Source: Nitrospira sp.
GTDB lineage: Bacteria; Nitrospirota; Nitrospiria; Nitrospirales; Nitrospiraceae
Reading direction: 5' to 3'
Assembly: GCA_024281365.1 (NCBI GenBank)
Contig: JAMXAU010000009.1
Span: 1 to 34,765 of the forward strand
Length of the DNA: 34,765 nt
The translations under genes were made by a program, and so were the position numbers. The notes below the pieces were generated by a model. That model saw nothing but the letters and a program-made list of their open reading frames with translations, was not told the DNA's origin and made no database searches. Below are positions 33,968 to 34,765 of this stretch, piece by piece (position 1 is the stretch's first letter; each line of letters begins with the position of its first letter).

Positions 33968-34765
33968 ATGGGTGATCGTAGTTCTTTTGATCAGGAGACG
34001 CAGCATGACAGGAGCGATGAGCCGTCGGTGAAGACCGGGACGGATCCGCTCGAGTTGATTGAACAGTGTCTCGCCTCTTTCTCAGATGGTGATCCTCGGC
34101 AAAGGCTGCTGTACAAGCTGCGGCATGCCGTGATGCTGTCTCAAACTGCTTCTCAGCAACGTGAGTTAGAGTTCAAGAAGGTGAGTGAGGTCGTGGCCAA
34201 GCTCACAGCGCCAGCCAATCGGATCGGCACCTTGCTTGAGATTCCGGCTCCGGGTCTCGCCCGTATCGTCGTCGGTGGGGCGGAGTATTATGCCAACGTG
34301 GATCCTCGCGTGGCTGATGCCGATCTGCGGATCGGCACCCAGATCTTGGTCAATGAAGCCTATGCGGTTATTCGGACCTTGGGATACGATCGGAACGGGC
34401 CCATTTTGAAACTGGCTGAAACGTTACCGGACGGCCGGTTGCGGTTTGAACAGGATATGGGCCGGCAGTCGTTGATTTTGCAGCGTTCGACGGATTTGCT
34501 CAGTGTCGAGCTCAGTGCGGGGGACCACATTCGAATCGACCCCAGTCTCCGTATAGCCCTTGAGAAACTGGTGGATCGGAAGGCCGGTCGCCATGTTCTG
34601 GATGAAACACCCACGGTCACGTGGGAACAGATCGGAGGACAGAACGAGGCCATCGCTGCGATTCGCAAGGCGATTGAATATCCTCTGGTGCATGCGGAGA
34701 CGTTCGAACGGTTCAAGTTTTCTCAACCGAAGGGGTTTTTGCTCTACGGACCACCCGGGTGCGGG
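33968..34765 (+). CDS. arc: Proteasome-associated AAA ATPase (Mpa/ARC), truncated by the window edge
   Basis: The first 266 codons; the gene runs off the right edge. ATG 33968 has AAAGGA six nt upstream. An N-terminal helical segment (about 20-75, probable coiled coil that captures the tagged substrate) is followed by an OB domain (LLEIPAPGLARIVVGGAEYY) and the start of the AAA domain (WEQIGGQNEAIAAIRKAIEY, Walker A GPPGCG at the very end). The ring ATPase unfolds substrates for the 20S proteasome. In Nitrospirota this gene normally heads a cluster with prcAB and a ubiquitin-like modifier (UBact); those genes would lie outside the window. Confidence 0.93.
   Translation, partial: MGDRSSFDQETQHDRSDEPSVKTGTDPLELIEQCLASFSDGDPRQRLLYKLRHAVMLSQTASQQRELEFKKVSEVVAKLTAPANRIGTLLEIPAPGLARIVVGGAEYYANVDPRVADADLRIGTQILVNEAYAVIRTLGYDRNGPILKLAETLPDGRLRFEQDMGRQSLILQRSTDLLSVELSAGDHIRIDPSLRIALEKLVDRKAGRHVLDETPTVTWEQIGGQNEAIAAIRKAIEYPLVHAETFERFKFSQPKGFLLYGPPGCG

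Overview
The window looks like a chromosomal segment of a Nitrospira-type nitrite oxidiser (phylum Nitrospirota). The assignment is an inference from gene content: a large cytochrome b/Rieske cluster with two cytochrome bd-like subunits, several membrane-anchored c-type cytochromes and a heme-b gamma-subunit-like protein, plus a bacterial proteasome-type ATPase at the right edge. No 16S rRNA or nxrAB gene is present to confirm it.

Left third (177-11256, all +): one compact, probably co-transcribed respiratory cluster. Order: bd-like subunit, cytochrome c, PRC-barrel/Rieske protein, full-length cytochrome b, polytopic membrane protein, second bd-like subunit, cytochrome c, a small membrane protein, cytochrome c, ethylbenzene-dehydrogenase-gamma-like protein, diheme cytochrome c lipoprotein. 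The parts amount to an unusual complex III. It probably moves electrons between the quinone pool and c-type cytochromes, possibly also in reverse for quinone reduction during growth on nitrite. A convergent ubiA prenyltransferase gene lies next to it.

Middle (12.3-20.3 kb): a lipoprotein with a caspase-like domain that lacks both catalytic residues, a tRNA-Thr(CGT), a heavily decayed membrane-protein pseudogene, an RRM RNA-binding protein with a clear terminator, and a minus-strand run of small proteins. That run contains a 439-bp-spaced tandem duplication and one gene with a good Shine-Dalgarno but no ATG/GTG/TTG start. An orphan NarL/LuxR response regulator and a secreted nuclease follow.

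Right part (20.3-34.8 kb): two close Nudix paralogues flank a ferredoxin gene and a helical protein gene. Then come a coiled-coil protein, an OmpA-type protein with 21-residue coiled-coil repeats, a cysteine-paired Sel1-repeat protein, several secreted unknowns, a frameshifted DUF3574 lipoprotein, a HIT protein, an HD-domain protein, a YjbQ family protein, an HtrA-type protease, and the start of a proteasomal AAA ATPase (Mpa/ARC).

The least expected non-genic structure is a ~338-bp element present twice (20381-20718 and 29807-30143). The copies keep almost the same length and have DnaA-box-like 9-mers and small hairpins at the same relative positions. Functions were assigned by reading motifs only; no database search was run.
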